Of a stretch of DNA of 64,000 bases, positions 1-8,975 are shown piece by piece. The stretch comes from Aldehydirespirator sp965116195 (GTDB lineage Bacteria > Actinomycetota > Acidimicrobiia > Acidimicrobiales > Aldehydirespiratoraceae): positions 3,162,001 to 3,226,000 of the forward strand of contig OZ220491.1 of NCBI GenBank assembly GCA_965116195.1, given 5' to 3'. The notes under the pieces were generated by a model. It was not told the DNA's origin and ran no database searches. It worked only from the letters and a program-made list of their open reading frames with translations. The position numbers were made by a program, and so were the translations under genes. The stretch's first letter is position 1; each line of letters starts with the position of its first letter.

Positions 1-1455
1 ATCGGTTTGGGGTGCTGCGCCGACATAACGTCCGGGCGTGAGCACATGCTTGTGCCTCCGCACCTCTGACAGATCGGCTGATTTGCAGAAGCCGGGCACA
101 TCGGCGTAAGCGCCACCGTCGCCGGCACCTCCTTCGCTGCGCCAAGCGTGGTACGTGTCGGCGATGCGGGCAATGTCATCGGCCGTGAGTTCACGGTGCG
201 TACGACTGATCATGCGGCCCAGCGAGCGGGCATCAATGAACAGCACCTCGTCCTTGCGGGCACTGTGAGTTCTGGCGCGCCGCCCCTTCGACAGAAACCA
301 TAAGCACACGGGTATCTGGGTGGAGCGAAACAACTGTCCCGGCAGCGCCACTATGCAATCCACCAAGCCAGCCTCGACGATCTTCTCACGTATGGCACCC
401 TCACCTGACTGGTTTGAAGACATTGAGCCGTTTGCCAGCACGAAGCCCGCTGAGCCCTGGGGCGCAAGGTGGTACAGGAAGTGCTGCACCCAGGCGAAGT
501 TCGCGTTGCCTGCTGGAGGAACGCCATAAATCCAGCGCTGATCGTTCTGCAACCGGTCTTGTCCCCAGTCCGAAACGTTGAAGGGCGGATTGGCGAGTAT
601 GTAATCAGCCCTGAGGTCAGGATGAAGGTCGTTGTGGAAGCTGTCACCCTGGCGGATAGAACCCTCAATGCCGCGGATCGCAAGGTTCATCAAAGCCATA
701 CGCCAGGTGGTGTAGTTGGACTCCTGCCCAAAGATGGAGACCTTCCTGTGAGCATCGCCGCCATTACCGTTGCCGGTGGAGTGCGCTTGAATGAACTCCA
801 CTGACTGGACAAACATGCCAGCCGAGCCGCAACAAGGGTCATAAACGCGACCGCTGTACGGCTCCAGCATCTCCACCAAGAGCCTGACCACTGAGCGTGG
901 TGTGTAGAACTCTCCGCCTTTGCGTCCCTCAGCCAGCGCAAACTGCTCCAGGAAGTACTCGTATACACCACCCAGCACATCAGTGGCCTTGGCTCCGGTT
1001 CCCCCCACCATGATGTTGCTCACAACATCAACGACTTGTCCAAGGCGGTTTTGATCAAGAGCAGGCCGGGCATAGTCTTTGGGTAACACATCAACCAGTG
1101 CAGGGTTGTCGCGTTCGATGGCATCCATCGCGTCATCAATCAACCGTCCGATGTCCGGTTGGCGAGCGTGGCTCTGAATATGAGACCAGCGAGCCTCGGT
1201 CGGCACCCAGAAGACATTCAGGGCACGGTATTCGTCGGGGTCTTCCGGGTCGGCTCCTTCATCCTGCTCAAACTCGAGAATCTGCGCACGCCTTTCCTCG
1301 AAGGCATCCGAGACATACTTGAGAAATATCAGCCCGAGAACAACATGTTTGTACTCGGCGGCATCCATACTGCCACGAAGAGCGTCAGCCGTAGCCCACA
1401 GCTTGGCCCGCAGTTCAGCATCCAACTCACCGCCGCTCCCCGTCCGACTGTTCAT
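1..1455 (-). CDS. hsdM: Type I restriction-modification DNA methylase, M subunit (3' end outside window)
   Basis: This is the adenine-N6 methyltransferase subunit of a type I restriction-modification system, which modifies host DNA and forms the core of the HsdM/HsdS/HsdR complex. Reading the minus strand from an ATG at 1455 gives an open frame to the window edge (485 residues). The N-terminal helical HsdM domain comes first (a MDAAEYKHVVLGLIFLKYVS stretch), then GGEFYTPRSVVRLLVEML, the SAM-binding motif I DPCCGSAGMF, and the catalytic motif IV NPPF at about positions 590-580, followed by the FVLANGSMSS and IVALPGQLF stretches usual in HsdM. The usual length is about 490-530 residues, so little is missing. 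hsdS and hsdR are expected to the left. No minisatellite is visible, unlike most genes in the window. Confidence 0.95.
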   Translation of the reverse strand, partial: MNSRTGSGGELDAELRAKLWATADALRGSMDAAEYKHVVLGLIFLKYVSDAFEERRAQILEFEQDEGADPEDPDEYRALNVFWVPTEARWSHIQSHARQPDIGRLIDDAMDAIERDNPALVDVLPKDYARPALDQNRLGQVVDVVSNIMVGGTGAKATDVLGGVYEYFLEQFALAEGRKGGEFYTPRSVVRLLVEMLEPYSGRVYDPCCGSAGMFVQSVEFIQAHSTGNGNGGDAHRKVSIFGQESNYTTWRMALMNLAIRGIEGSIRQGDSFHNDLHPDLRADYILANPPFNVSDWGQDRLQNDQRWIYGVPPAGNANFAWVQHFLYHLAPQGSAGFVLANGSMSSNQSGEGAIREKIVEAGLVDCIVALPGQLFRSTQIPVCLWFLSKGRRARTHSARKDEVLFIDARSLGRMISRTHRELTADDIARIADTYHAWRSEGGAGDGGAYADVPGFCKSADLSEVRRHKHVLTPGRYVGAAPQTD

Positions 1456-1714
1456 CACACTAGGTTACAGCCGAAGTTACAACGCCGCATGAGAGTCGTC
1501 CTGGTGCAGTCGGAGGCTCACGGTCTGTATAGCAGGGCACGAGCGACCGCGCAATGCAAAACCGACATATCAACGATCCCCTCTACTCCGACATATCATA
1601 TGCAATGATCGCTGTGTCATAAGCAACACCACGGTGTCTAGCCGATAAGTTGGTGGACGTTTTCAAGAATTGCATCGGGCTTCGCTCTGTTGCGGGTGCA
1701 GACGGTCAATCCCA
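1456..1714. other. Intergenic region between hsdM start and gajB end
   Basis: I see no gene here. It must hold the hsdM promoter on the minus strand. An 11-base direct repeat (CCGACATATCA) occurs near 1562 and 1588, and a short ACACC/GGTGT inverted repeat lies near 1627-1638. Neither can be assigned a role from the sequence. Confidence 0.4.
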
Positions 1715-3610
1715 TCAGCGCGAACTAATTGCAGATTCGATCTTGGCCTCCTGCAAGAACTGCGATGGTATCGACGCGCGTCGTCCATAGCGTGTATGAC
1801 GCACGCGGGGCCATGTAAGCAGCAAGGCGCGTGACGCTCTAGTTATGGCCACATAAAAAGTGCGGCGTTCATGGTTGATCATTTCATCATTATCAGCACG
1901 ATAGTCTGGAAACACTCCCTGAGTGAGCCCAACAACTGCTACCGCGCGAAACTCAAGTCCTTTTGACCGATGTGTTGTCATGAGTCGGATACCGGGTTCG
2001 CTGGGTCGCGCCTGCTGAACACGTTGCAAGTAGCGAACGAGCCCTAGAATGCTCCTATCGTTACGCGTCGTCTGCGCCTGATAATCTTGCCAACAATCAA
2101 ATAACTGCTCCAATTTCAACTCTGTAGAACCTAGGCTCTCTCGAACTTTGGCCATAAGCTGCTCCAGACCTCTATTGTCAGTAACTGCATAGAGCACAGG
2201 CTCCACTATGCATGCCACAGGCGAATCGGAAACAAGTTCGTTCAGTTTTGCGAGCGTAGGGCGGTCCTCTAGGCTGGTCTTGTCAATCTCCAAAAACTGT
2301 CTCAATTCATCCCCGATACGGTGCCAAGCTGGTGAACTGTGCTCATTCGCCTTGACTTCCAAAAGAGCATGGAACAAGCGCTCCTCGGCACTACCAAATC
2401 GGTTACCGATCTCGGCCTGAACCGAAATTTGGCGACCGCGGTTCTTGAGTTCAGCTTCGACAAAGTCAAGCGCGTAGCGAGTACGTGCGATAACAGCGAT
2501 ATCCTCCGAGCGAACCTCGGTGGTCTCTCCGGGTACTAGTACCTCTCTATCAATCCCGTTCAACACCAACGCATCTGTCCAATCAGCCACCTTGCGTGCT
2601 TCGTCATCCGGATCTGTAGCACCATAATAACACACTTGACCTTTGGCGCTTCCGGGTAGTCGCTCTGTGTCTACTCTTGATGGGCTGAAGTTGTGTGCTA
2701 TGTGCTGTGCTACATCAAGTATCTGGTTCGCACATCGAAAGTTGTGCCTCAACTCGAGGCCCTCATAGTCTGCCCCCACAAGTGCCTTTGCGTTCTCCAT
2801 GCCGCCACCTGCCCAGGCATTGATTGATTGGCGATCATCGGCCACAACGAATAGTCCTAGTTTATCGCCGACGATTCTGCGCAGTAGTTCAGCTTGAATG
2901 CCAGTGAGATCTTGGCCCTCGTCCACAAGAATATGACGATAAACACGCTGCATTCTGCCAAGCACCGCAGGATCAATTTCTATAAGTTCTAACAGTTTAG
3001 TTAGCATACCGGGGTAGTCGATTCCCCCGGCACTGTCTAGAGCAGTTGTGTAAATTTCTTGCAGTTCCCGCAACCGGAACACGGTCCCGTCAATTGGGTC
3101 GTGCAACAACTCCGTTGATAATCCAAGGTTTGTCCTCAGACGATCTATCATGTCCAGGATTCTACCCAGATGCATGTTGTCCGGGCACGGGTCACCGGCC
3201 GATGCAAAAAAGCGCCGAAGCAACTCTATACGATCTCGTTTCTCAGCAAAAACAATTACATTAGGTGAGATACCGACCCCATGCCCGGCGCGCTCCAACC
3301 AGCTAAAGGCGAATCCATGGATAGTATTTGCATCGATTCGCCACGACAACTTTTCCCCAACGGATTGAGCAACTCGCGCCTTCAACTCCTCAGCAGCCTT
3401 GCGTGTGAAAGTGACCACCAATACGCGAAAGGACTCGTACATGCTCTCGTTCAAGATACGTTCGATTCTCTGGATTAGCACCTCCGTTTTGCCGCTTCCT
3501 GCCGGAGCCGTCATAAGGCAGACACGTGCCTCAGCCTGAACAGCCTTGCGTTGATCAGGAGTTAACGTGTGCTTATCAGTGGCTGTCCTTTTCTGCATGG
3601 CTATAGTCAT
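1715..3610 (-). CDS. gajB: Gabija anti-phage system helicase GajB (UvrD-like)
   Basis: GajB is the UvrD/PcrA-type superfamily 1 helicase-like partner of GajA in the Gabija anti-phage system. The 631-residue product has the Q-motif region LTPDQRKAV, Walker A APAGSGKT (about residues 35-42), motif Ia VTFTRKAAEEL, motif II VDEGQD, motif III VVADDRQSINAWAGG, motif V-like TTHRSKGLEFRAV and motif VI YVAITRASRALLLTW. It is somewhat longer than the reference GajB of about 500 residues. Its ATG overlaps the gajA stop by one base (TAATG), so the two are translationally coupled. The region is AT-richer than the flanks and free of tandem repeats. A stand-alone UvrD repair helicase is the alternative, but the coupling to an OLD-family nuclease makes Gabija much more likely. 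Confidence 0.9.
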   Translation of the reverse strand: MTIAMQKRTATDKHTLTPDQRKAVQAEARVCLMTAPAGSGKTEVLIQRIERILNESMYESFRVLVVTFTRKAAEELKARVAQSVGEKLSWRIDANTIHGFAFSWLERAGHGVGISPNVIVFAEKRDRIELLRRFFASAGDPCPDNMHLGRILDMIDRLRTNLGLSTELLHDPIDGTVFRLRELQEIYTTALDSAGGIDYPGMLTKLLELIEIDPAVLGRMQRVYRHILVDEGQDLTGIQAELLRRIVGDKLGLFVVADDRQSINAWAGGGMENAKALVGADYEGLELRHNFRCANQILDVAQHIAHNFSPSRVDTERLPGSAKGQVCYYGATDPDDEARKVADWTDALVLNGIDREVLVPGETTEVRSEDIAVIARTRYALDFVEAELKNRGRQISVQAEIGNRFGSAEERLFHALLEVKANEHSSPAWHRIGDELRQFLEIDKTSLEDRPTLAKLNELVSDSPVACIVEPVLYAVTDNRGLEQLMAKVRESLGSTELKLEQLFDCWQDYQAQTTRNDRSILGLVRYLQRVQQARPSEPGIRLMTTHRSKGLEFRAVAVVGLTQGVFPDYRADNDEMINHERRTFYVAITRASRALLLTWPRVRHTRYGRRASIPSQFLQEAKIESAISSR

Positions 3611-5379
3611 TACGCGTCTCCTTCGGCTTTGACACTATTTCCGTGCGGTTCGTCAAGTTTGAGCAATTCCCGGATCAACTGCGCAAGTTCAATAATAGGT
3701 GCGGGTGAAGCGCGGCCGTTTTGGATAGCTTTGCGAGCGATTAGTTCGCCTACTGAGCCCTTGTTTTTCTTTAGGAAGTCCATATAAGCTCGTCTGTGTT
3801 TCGGTGTATAGAGTTCAAGAATAGTATCGTAGTACTTGTCAGCGACTATCTGGATTTCTGACATGTATTCAGCATCTAGGAACATTTGCTCCAGTTGCTT
3901 GTCCCCGCTCATGACTATCTGAGGATGGGCTTCTGAGAAGTGAACTCCAGCCGAGTCTACACATTTGAACATGCTTCTCTTGCCAGCAGAATCATTATCG
4001 ACGAAGGCGAACCAAGGAAGTTCTAGTTCTGCTAGAGCAGTAACGACCTTCTGCACCCACTCCTGACTGGGCCCTTCCATATCAAGAATCGTTACGCCTA
4101 GTCCAGCAACTCCACGGCCGAGTTCCGCTTCGAGAAATACTGGTAAAGTAATGCGCTCAGCAGTGCCGTCAACCAAAACAACCACTTTGGCAAAGAACAA
4201 TTCGCCAAGAGGACGTGAAATGTAGCGACGAAAGACGGCTACCTTTGAGACAGTTTTGTCGTTTAGTGTTCGCACTTGGGTTCCTTGGCGTGAGTTGCGA
4301 AATAGTCGGATTGCCTTAAGCTCAGCATCTGCGATCAGAGCATTTGAGTGAGTGGCAACAATGACCTGATCAGGTAGTCCGAGAATATAGTCACGCATAG
4401 CAACTTGTGCCTGTGGATGCAGATGCGCTTCTGGTTCTTCAAGAAGTGTAATAATCTGTGGACGCACGCCTTGGTCAATGCCAACTCGAAGGTCCAGATA
4501 GGTATGTAATACCCGCAGAGCTGCCAGACTTCTGCTACCCAGACCCTGAAGGCGTATAGGTAGGGCCGCAGCGCCACTGCCTGTACCTACGAAGATGTCC
4601 ACTGAACGCGCTAGTTCTGCCAGGTCAGCGGGCAGTGGCCGAAGGCTTATATCTCCGATACCAGACTGTGTATCCTTTATTTTTTGCAGTTCCTGTGACA
4701 GGCGACTGAGAGTCAAGCTAGAATCGAGTAACTTGTCATTGAGGTTCTCCAGGGTTTTTTCAAGCTCGCTACGATTGGACGAAGTAATCTCAAGATCCGT
4801 TAAGACACGGTTCCAATCGGACATGCGTCGGCCAATATCAGTTGAAATGTCGCGCGTGGCTTGTACGAAATGGGCTGACAATAGTTCAAGCGCATGTCGT
4901 TGTGGCCCCTGATTCTGTTCTTCCCACTTTCTTGCTTCGATGCTCCACCTCATAAAGGTCCGCTTGGGAGTAAGAACTGGTGACTCGTTGGTGGTTTGTA
5001 GTGTGGTTCGTATGGCAGACCATTCACCTAGCCCAGGTCCGCTGCCGACGTTGCCGTCCAAACGCTGTGTCGCGACCTCAGAAAATTCTGAGTTGAATGG
5101 TCGGATCATCAAGTCAATGGTGGCCCTTGTCGTTGGAGCTGGCCCAGCGTTATGCAGATCATCACGTGTTGCGCTGTAGGAACCACAAGCAGCGGCGAGC
5201 GCGAGCATAAATGAGGATTTTCCCGCATTGTTCTCGCCTACGAGAAAGGTGACGTGTTGCTCAAGCGGGACGTGAAGATCAATAATACTTCTAAAGTTCT
5301 GCACCCTGACCTCTGCGATCCATATTTCGGCACGCGGCGCCGTAGATGTTGCCGTTACTGAAGTTGATGGGTCGTTCAT
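3610..5379 (-). CDS. gajA: Gabija anti-phage system endonuclease GajA (OLD-family ATPase-TOPRIM)
   Basis: GajA is an OLD (overcoming lysogenization defect) family nuclease that in Gabija senses nucleotide depletion and nicks DNA. The product has an N-terminal ABC/SMC-like ATPase with Walker A VGENNAGKSS (about residues 47-56), a coiled-coil segment in the middle, signature region LGSRSL, Walker B with glutamates in LLEEPEAHLHPQA, and the D/H-loop VATHSNAL. The C-terminal TOPRIM domain shows VVLVDGTAERITLP (catalytic Glu), ILDMEG and FVDNDSAGK. I chose ATG 5379 because an AGAAG-type ribosome site precedes it; the frame runs open to 5439, which would add 20 residues. Class 2 OLD proteins next to a UvrD helicase are the Gabija definition. 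Confidence 0.92.
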   Translation of the reverse strand: MNDPSTSVTATSTAPRAEIWIAEVRVQNFRSIIDLHVPLEQHVTFLVGENNAGKSSFMLALAAACGSYSATRDDLHNAGPAPTTRATIDLMIRPFNSEFSEVATQRLDGNVGSGPGLGEWSAIRTTLQTTNESPVLTPKRTFMRWSIEARKWEEQNQGPQRHALELLSAHFVQATRDISTDIGRRMSDWNRVLTDLEITSSNRSELEKTLENLNDKLLDSSLTLSRLSQELQKIKDTQSGIGDISLRPLPADLAELARSVDIFVGTGSGAAALPIRLQGLGSRSLAALRVLHTYLDLRVGIDQGVRPQIITLLEEPEAHLHPQAQVAMRDYILGLPDQVIVATHSNALIADAELKAIRLFRNSRQGTQVRTLNDKTVSKVAVFRRYISRPLGELFFAKVVVLVDGTAERITLPVFLEAELGRGVAGLGVTILDMEGPSQEWVQKVVTALAELELPWFAFVDNDSAGKRSMFKCVDSAGVHFSEAHPQIVMSGDKQLEQMFLDAEYMSEIQIVADKYYDTILELYTPKHRRAYMDFLKKNKGSVGELIARKAIQNGRASPAPIIELAQLIRELLKLDEPHGNSVKAEGDA

Positions 5380-5485
5380 ATTGCTTCTTTCGTGGGTAAG
5401 AAGAAGACCGTATTTGGGCTGGTGTGTGCTTGTCTCCATAGGTGACAGTATCAGATCTTGATCGATCGGACAACTTTTTTGGCTG

Positions 5486-6049
5486 TCAGAGGAGGGAGTT
5501 ATTGTCCAACAGGGTGCGGGCTTGGTCGTCGTTGTCGGTGGTTACGGCTACCACGGCGGAACTGGCATGGCGATGGAGTATGTGGATCGTGCGCACGTTG
5601 ATGCTGTGCCGTTCGAAGGACTGCAATACGCCGGCGAGAGCACCGGGGCGATCAAACATATGAAGCACGATTGCATCTGACGTCACGGCTCGCAGGTTGG
5701 CCTTGAGCAGAACGTGAAGCGCTGCGTCATCATCGCTCGTGCTGAGAGTGATGACCCCGAGTTCTCCTACGAGCCGTCCGTCAATTGACTCGAGGTTGAT
5801 GTTCTCCTCGGCGAGCAGGTTTGTGACATGAGCAAGTTGCCCCGGTTCGTGCGGCACGATGACGATCAGACGCTTCCGAGACAGCCGGTCATCGGACTGA
5901 TCCCGGATGTCTTGGTCGTCCCTGCGGTGGGACTTACCTCGGTCATCGGACTGATCCCGGTCGTCCGTGTCGTCCCGGTTGTCGGACTGATCCTGGCCGT
6001 CTCGGTCATCTCTGTTGGCCATGTTGTTATGGTTGGCTGACTGGTTCAT
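5486..6049 (-). CDS. Tandem ACT-domain protein with a D/R/Q-rich repeat at the N-terminus
   Basis: The last 130 or so residues contain two ACT-type modules: one starting RLIVIVPHEPGQLAHVTNLL and one starting AIVLHMFDRPGALAGVLQSF, both with the GxL turn that binds small ligands, usually amino acids. The first 55 residues are a low-complexity Asp/Arg/Gln/Ser tract made from a degenerate DNA repeat (about 5885-6045). The ATG overlaps the stop of the upstream histidine decarboxylase gene (ATGA), so both proteins are made from one message in coupled fashion. The inference is that this is an allosteric or regulatory partner of the decarboxylase, perhaps binding histidine. It has no catalytic domain. 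ACT proteins also regulate other amino-acid enzymes, so the ligand is a guess. Confidence 0.8.
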   Translation of the reverse strand: MNQSANHNNMANRDDRDGQDQSDNRDDTDDRDQSDDRGKSHRRDDQDIRDQSDDRLSRKRLIVIVPHEPGQLAHVTNLLAEENINLESIDGRLVGELGVITLSTSDDDAALHVLLKANLRAVTSDAIVLHMFDRPGALAGVLQSFERHSINVRTIHILHRHASSAVVAVTTDNDDQARTLLDNNSLL

Positions 6050-7281
6050 TGTTTGATTGCAAACCCTTCCACGCAGTCTGCGATTATCTCGTCAATCATC
6101 TCACGAGTGACCTGCGGCATTGTTATCAGATGCGCCAGATCGTCAAGCGGGGCCAGTTGCCACTGAAAGAGCACTTCCGGAGAGGGACGAGGAAACACCA
6201 CGGTCGGACTGTTCCTGCCACGCCAAGCACCGATACCGTTGGCGTTGAACTGCTGAACTGCGTACTCAGCCATCTCAAGCATCCCCGCCACAATCCTGCG
6301 AAAGCCGTCATCACCATGCTTGATGAGGGAGTACCACAGGATCACTGGAGAGATGGCACTCCTGGAGCCGAGAAGCGTTGTGTCAAGCGCTCCGACATAT
6401 TCGATGGCGCGGCCTATCTGAGCCGTGTGCTCGCGTTTGGTTATAACCACACCACATGGCACGGGAGAGCCGAACATCTTGTGCCCCGAGACAGCCGCGC
6501 TGTCGATACCACTGTCAAAACCAAACGGCTGAGGATCATCCACAAAAGGCAGGATCATGCCGCTGAGAGCCTCGTCAGCATGAATGTAGTAGCGGGTTAG
6601 CGCCAGATCCTCAATGATGCCACGGATACGATCCAGGTCATCAACGGCACCCTTCATGGTGGTGCCGATATTGGCAACTATCAGAGCAGGGGTGTCACGG
6701 TTGATGCGTATCGACTCGCGTAGATCGTCGTAGTCCATCTCGCCGTTCGGTTGACTGCGGATCATGATGTTGCGAATATTCAGAACATGAAGGATCTTGA
6801 GCACCGAATAGTGAGTGTCCTGAGAGAAATAGGCAATCGGATTGTGCAGCATCTCCCTACCCACATAGATGCCGTACATGTTGCCTTCGGTACCGCCGGC
6901 GGTGACATAACCCCAGGCCTTCTCTGCGGGCAGCCTCAGCAACTCGGCAACCGCATGCACGACCTCACGCTCGGTCTCATGGGTGTTCGCCTGGTAGCGG
7001 GAGTAGCCGAACGGGTCACCCACATTGTTGGCAGCAAATGTAAGGAGCGGGTACAGAGCCGAATAGTCGAACGTCTGGTTGACGGGATAGCCGGCAGAGA
7101 ACGGCCCGACGAGTTCAAACTCGGCCAGCACTCGCCGGATACGGGCATCCAGTTCGGCTTGGCGGGTGTCCGGTTCGGCTTGGCGGGTGTCCGGTTCGGC
7201 TTGGCGGGTATCTAGTTCAGCTCGGCGGTCATCTGGTTCGGCCTGCCTTGCGTGAGGTTCAGCTAGGTTCGTCACCGTCAC
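6046..7281 (-). CDS. hdc: PLP-dependent histidine decarboxylase-like protein
   Basis: Group II PLP decarboxylase that closely resembles the bacterial PLP histidine decarboxylases (Morganella type), which convert histidine to histamine. Recognisable stretches are GYPVNQTFDY, WGYVTAGGTEGNMYG, YFSQDTHYSVLKI, RSQPNGEMDYDDL, IVANIGTTMKGAVDD, HADEALSGMILPFVDD, and the PLP lysine in SGHKMFGSP (Lys268). The first 50 residues are extra: a 7-residue repeat (AEPDTRQ and variants, 21-bp units at about 7140-7260). Translation is from GTG 7281 or from an in-frame codon after the repeat. It overlaps the ACT gene by 4 bp. Plant serine decarboxylases belong to the same family, so substrate is likely but not proven. 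Confidence 0.85.
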   Translation of the reverse strand: MTVTNLAEPHARQAEPDDRRAELDTRQAEPDTRQAEPDTRQAELDARIRRVLAEFELVGPFSAGYPVNQTFDYSALYPLLTFAANNVGDPFGYSRYQANTHETEREVVHAVAELLRLPAEKAWGYVTAGGTEGNMYGIYVGREMLHNPIAYFSQDTHYSVLKILHVLNIRNIMIRSQPNGEMDYDDLRESIRINRDTPALIVANIGTTMKGAVDDLDRIRGIIEDLALTRYYIHADEALSGMILPFVDDPQPFGFDSGIDSAAVSGHKMFGSPVPCGVVITKREHTAQIGRAIEYVGALDTTLLGSRSAISPVILWYSLIKHGDDGFRRIVAGMLEMAEYAVQQFNANGIGAWRGRNSPTVVFPRPSPEVLFQWQLAPLDDLAHLITMPQVTREMIDEIIADCVEGFAIKQ

Positions 7282-7337
7282 GGAGGGTAGTCGTTGATTG
7301 CCTCACATCCTGAGGACAATCTGCCACCGGCTTGGTG

Positions 7338-7362
7338 AAGCGTCACAGGCTTGGTGACGCTT
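7338..7362. repeat. Perfect 9-bp inverted repeat in the hdc/AAA divergent region
   Basis: AAGCGTCAC and GTGACGCTT flank a 7-base loop. It lies between two divergently transcribed genes and has no T tract, so an operator or leader hairpin is more likely than a terminator. Confidence 0.5.
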
Positions 7363-7472
7363 GACCTGCTGGGACTCGGGGGCACCTGCCTGACATCTTC
7401 CTGGCTGACATCTCAAGGAGCATCAGCCCTGCGTGCATTTGGCATGACCACCATGGCCACCAAGGTGAGTAT

Positions 7473-7515
7473 AAGGGTTCCTAAGGATGTATAAGCTAAA
7501 ACCTTAGACACCCTT
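7473..7515. promoter_or_regulatory. Operator-like inverted repeat before the AAA ATPase gene
   Basis: AAGGGTTCCTAAGG (7473-7486) and CCTTAGACACCCTT (7502-7515) are inverted copies with 12 of 14 matching bases. The element ends 13 bases before the ATG at 7529. The AT-rich centre could hold a -10 region. The position suits autoregulation or a leader hairpin. Confidence 0.45.
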
Positions 7516-7528
7516 AGGATTTCTTATC

Positions 7529-8707
7529 ATGGATTCCGTACAGAACCCCTACACCCCCGGAGCCAGCCAGCGGCCCCCGGAGTTGGCCGGCAGAGGATCA
7601 GAGCGGTCGTTATTTGGTGTGCTGCTTGATCGTTTGGAGGCTGGACGTGCGGAACGCGGGATCATGCTCACCGGCCTACGAGGGGTGGGCAAGACGGTAC
7701 TGCTCGAGGAACTCCGCCTGATGGCAGAGGGGCGAGGTTGGGTCTATGCCTTCGTGGAGTCCGGGTCAAGTCGGCAGTTTCGTCGCCGCACTGCGCGGGC
7801 TTTGACCTCCTCGTTGCGAGCCACATCGCTGCGTCATCGCTCATCGACTCGACTCAGGGGAGCGCTGGGAGTGTTCAGGTCTTTCTCGTTGAAGGCATCC
7901 CCCGACGGGTCAATGACCTTCGGGATCAACGTGGATCCCGAGGTGGGACGGGCGGATTCGGGAGATCTTGAGTTGGACCTGACTGAGTTGCTGGTTGACC
8001 TTGGAGAGGCTGTGTCAGATTTCAAGGCCGGAGTGCTGCTGCTGGTTGATGAGTTGCAGGAACTGCCGCTGCCCGATCTGGCTGCTGTGGCAGGGGCCGC
8101 CCACCAGACGAACCGACTGCGACTTCCGGTGGCTGTTGCCGGCGCTGGTTTGCCCAACCTTCCCAGCGAATTGACAAAAGCCAAGTCATATTCCGAGCGA
8201 CTTTTCGCCTACCGTCGGATCGGTGTTCTCAACGAGCGAAACGCTGCGGAAGCTCTCTACCGGCCGGCTGAGGCCCTCAAGGTGACATGGCAACCCGAGG
8301 CCCTTGCCTACGTGGTGACTGCCTCCGGTGGGTATCCCTACTTCCTGCAGGCCTTCGGAAAAAAGATCTGGGACCATGCTCCAGGCCCTCACAGGATCAC
8401 GGCCGACGACGCAAGAGTTGGAGTCGCGGCGGCCCAGAGCGAACTGGACGAGGGGTTCTACGGCTCGCGTTGGGCACGGGCCACTCCGGCACAACGTTCG
8501 TACCTTGCAGCAATGGCGGCTGAGAGCGACAATGACGGTCCTGTCTCAACCGGACAGGTGGCAGACCGCTTGGGCAAGACCCACAGCGATCTCGGCCCTC
8601 ACCGCGACCAGTTGATCAGCAAGGGCCTCATCTACGCCCCTGAGTGGGGCATGGTCGCTTTCTCCGTTCCTGGGATGAGCGCCTACATCAAGCGGCACAC
8701 CGCATGA
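7529..8707 (+). CDS. AAA ATPase of the Orc1/MalT-like ATP-binding group
   Basis: This 392-residue protein has a P-loop ATPase domain: sensor-like PELAGRGSERSLFGVLL, Walker A LTGLRGVGKTVLLEEL (about residues 48-58), Walker B LLLVDELQELP, and a sensor region LPVAVAGAGLPNLP. The C-terminal third looks like a winged helix (VADRLGKTHSDLGPHRDQL). Such proteins occur singly in actinobacteria, and the cellular role is unknown. The ATG follows an AGGA box at 7516-7519, inside the inverted repeat described separately. There is no minisatellite in it. It could belong to a toxin-antitoxin or mobile module, but no partner is visible. Confidence 0.8.
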   Translation: MDSVQNPYTPGASQRPPELAGRGSERSLFGVLLDRLEAGRAERGIMLTGLRGVGKTVLLEELRLMAEGRGWVYAFVESGSSRQFRRRTARALTSSLRATSLRHRSSTRLRGALGVFRSFSLKASPDGSMTFGINVDPEVGRADSGDLELDLTELLVDLGEAVSDFKAGVLLLVDELQELPLPDLAAVAGAAHQTNRLRLPVAVAGAGLPNLPSELTKAKSYSERLFAYRRIGVLNERNAAEALYRPAEALKVTWQPEALAYVVTASGGYPYFLQAFGKKIWDHAPGPHRITADDARVGVAAAQSELDEGFYGSRWARATPAQRSYLAAMAAESDNDGPVSTGQVADRLGKTHSDLGPHRDQLISKGLIYAPEWGMVAFSVPGMSAYIKRHTA

Positions 8708-8743
8708 CCACCGCCAGCCCGCGGCATCTCAGGGAGGGTGACA

Positions 8744-8975
8744 CCACGACCTGGAAGCCTTGCCAGTGCGAGGGGAGGCACGACTGAGCAAAGGCGGTGT
8801 CGGCAAAACCACCTTGAGGCCTTGCCAGTGCGAGGGGGCACGGCCAGTTTGAACGTTGCGCTTGGTGTGGCTATGGAGGCCTTGCCAGTGCGAGGGGAGG
8901 CACGGCTCTTCTCTCCTTCTTCGGGGGAGGATTACGCCACGACCTGGAAGCCGTGCCAGCCCGGTAGGGCGGCGG
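8744..8975. repeat. Tandem array copying the 3' end of the DUF1801 gene
   Basis: Four copies of a CTTGCCAGTGCGAGGGG-type unit start near 8744, 8808, 8870 and 8937. The last copy lies inside the coding end of the minus-strand DUF1801 gene (its residues LPGWHGFQVVA). The others fill the gap to the upstream gene, and no other gene is present in 8708-8931. Confidence 0.8.
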
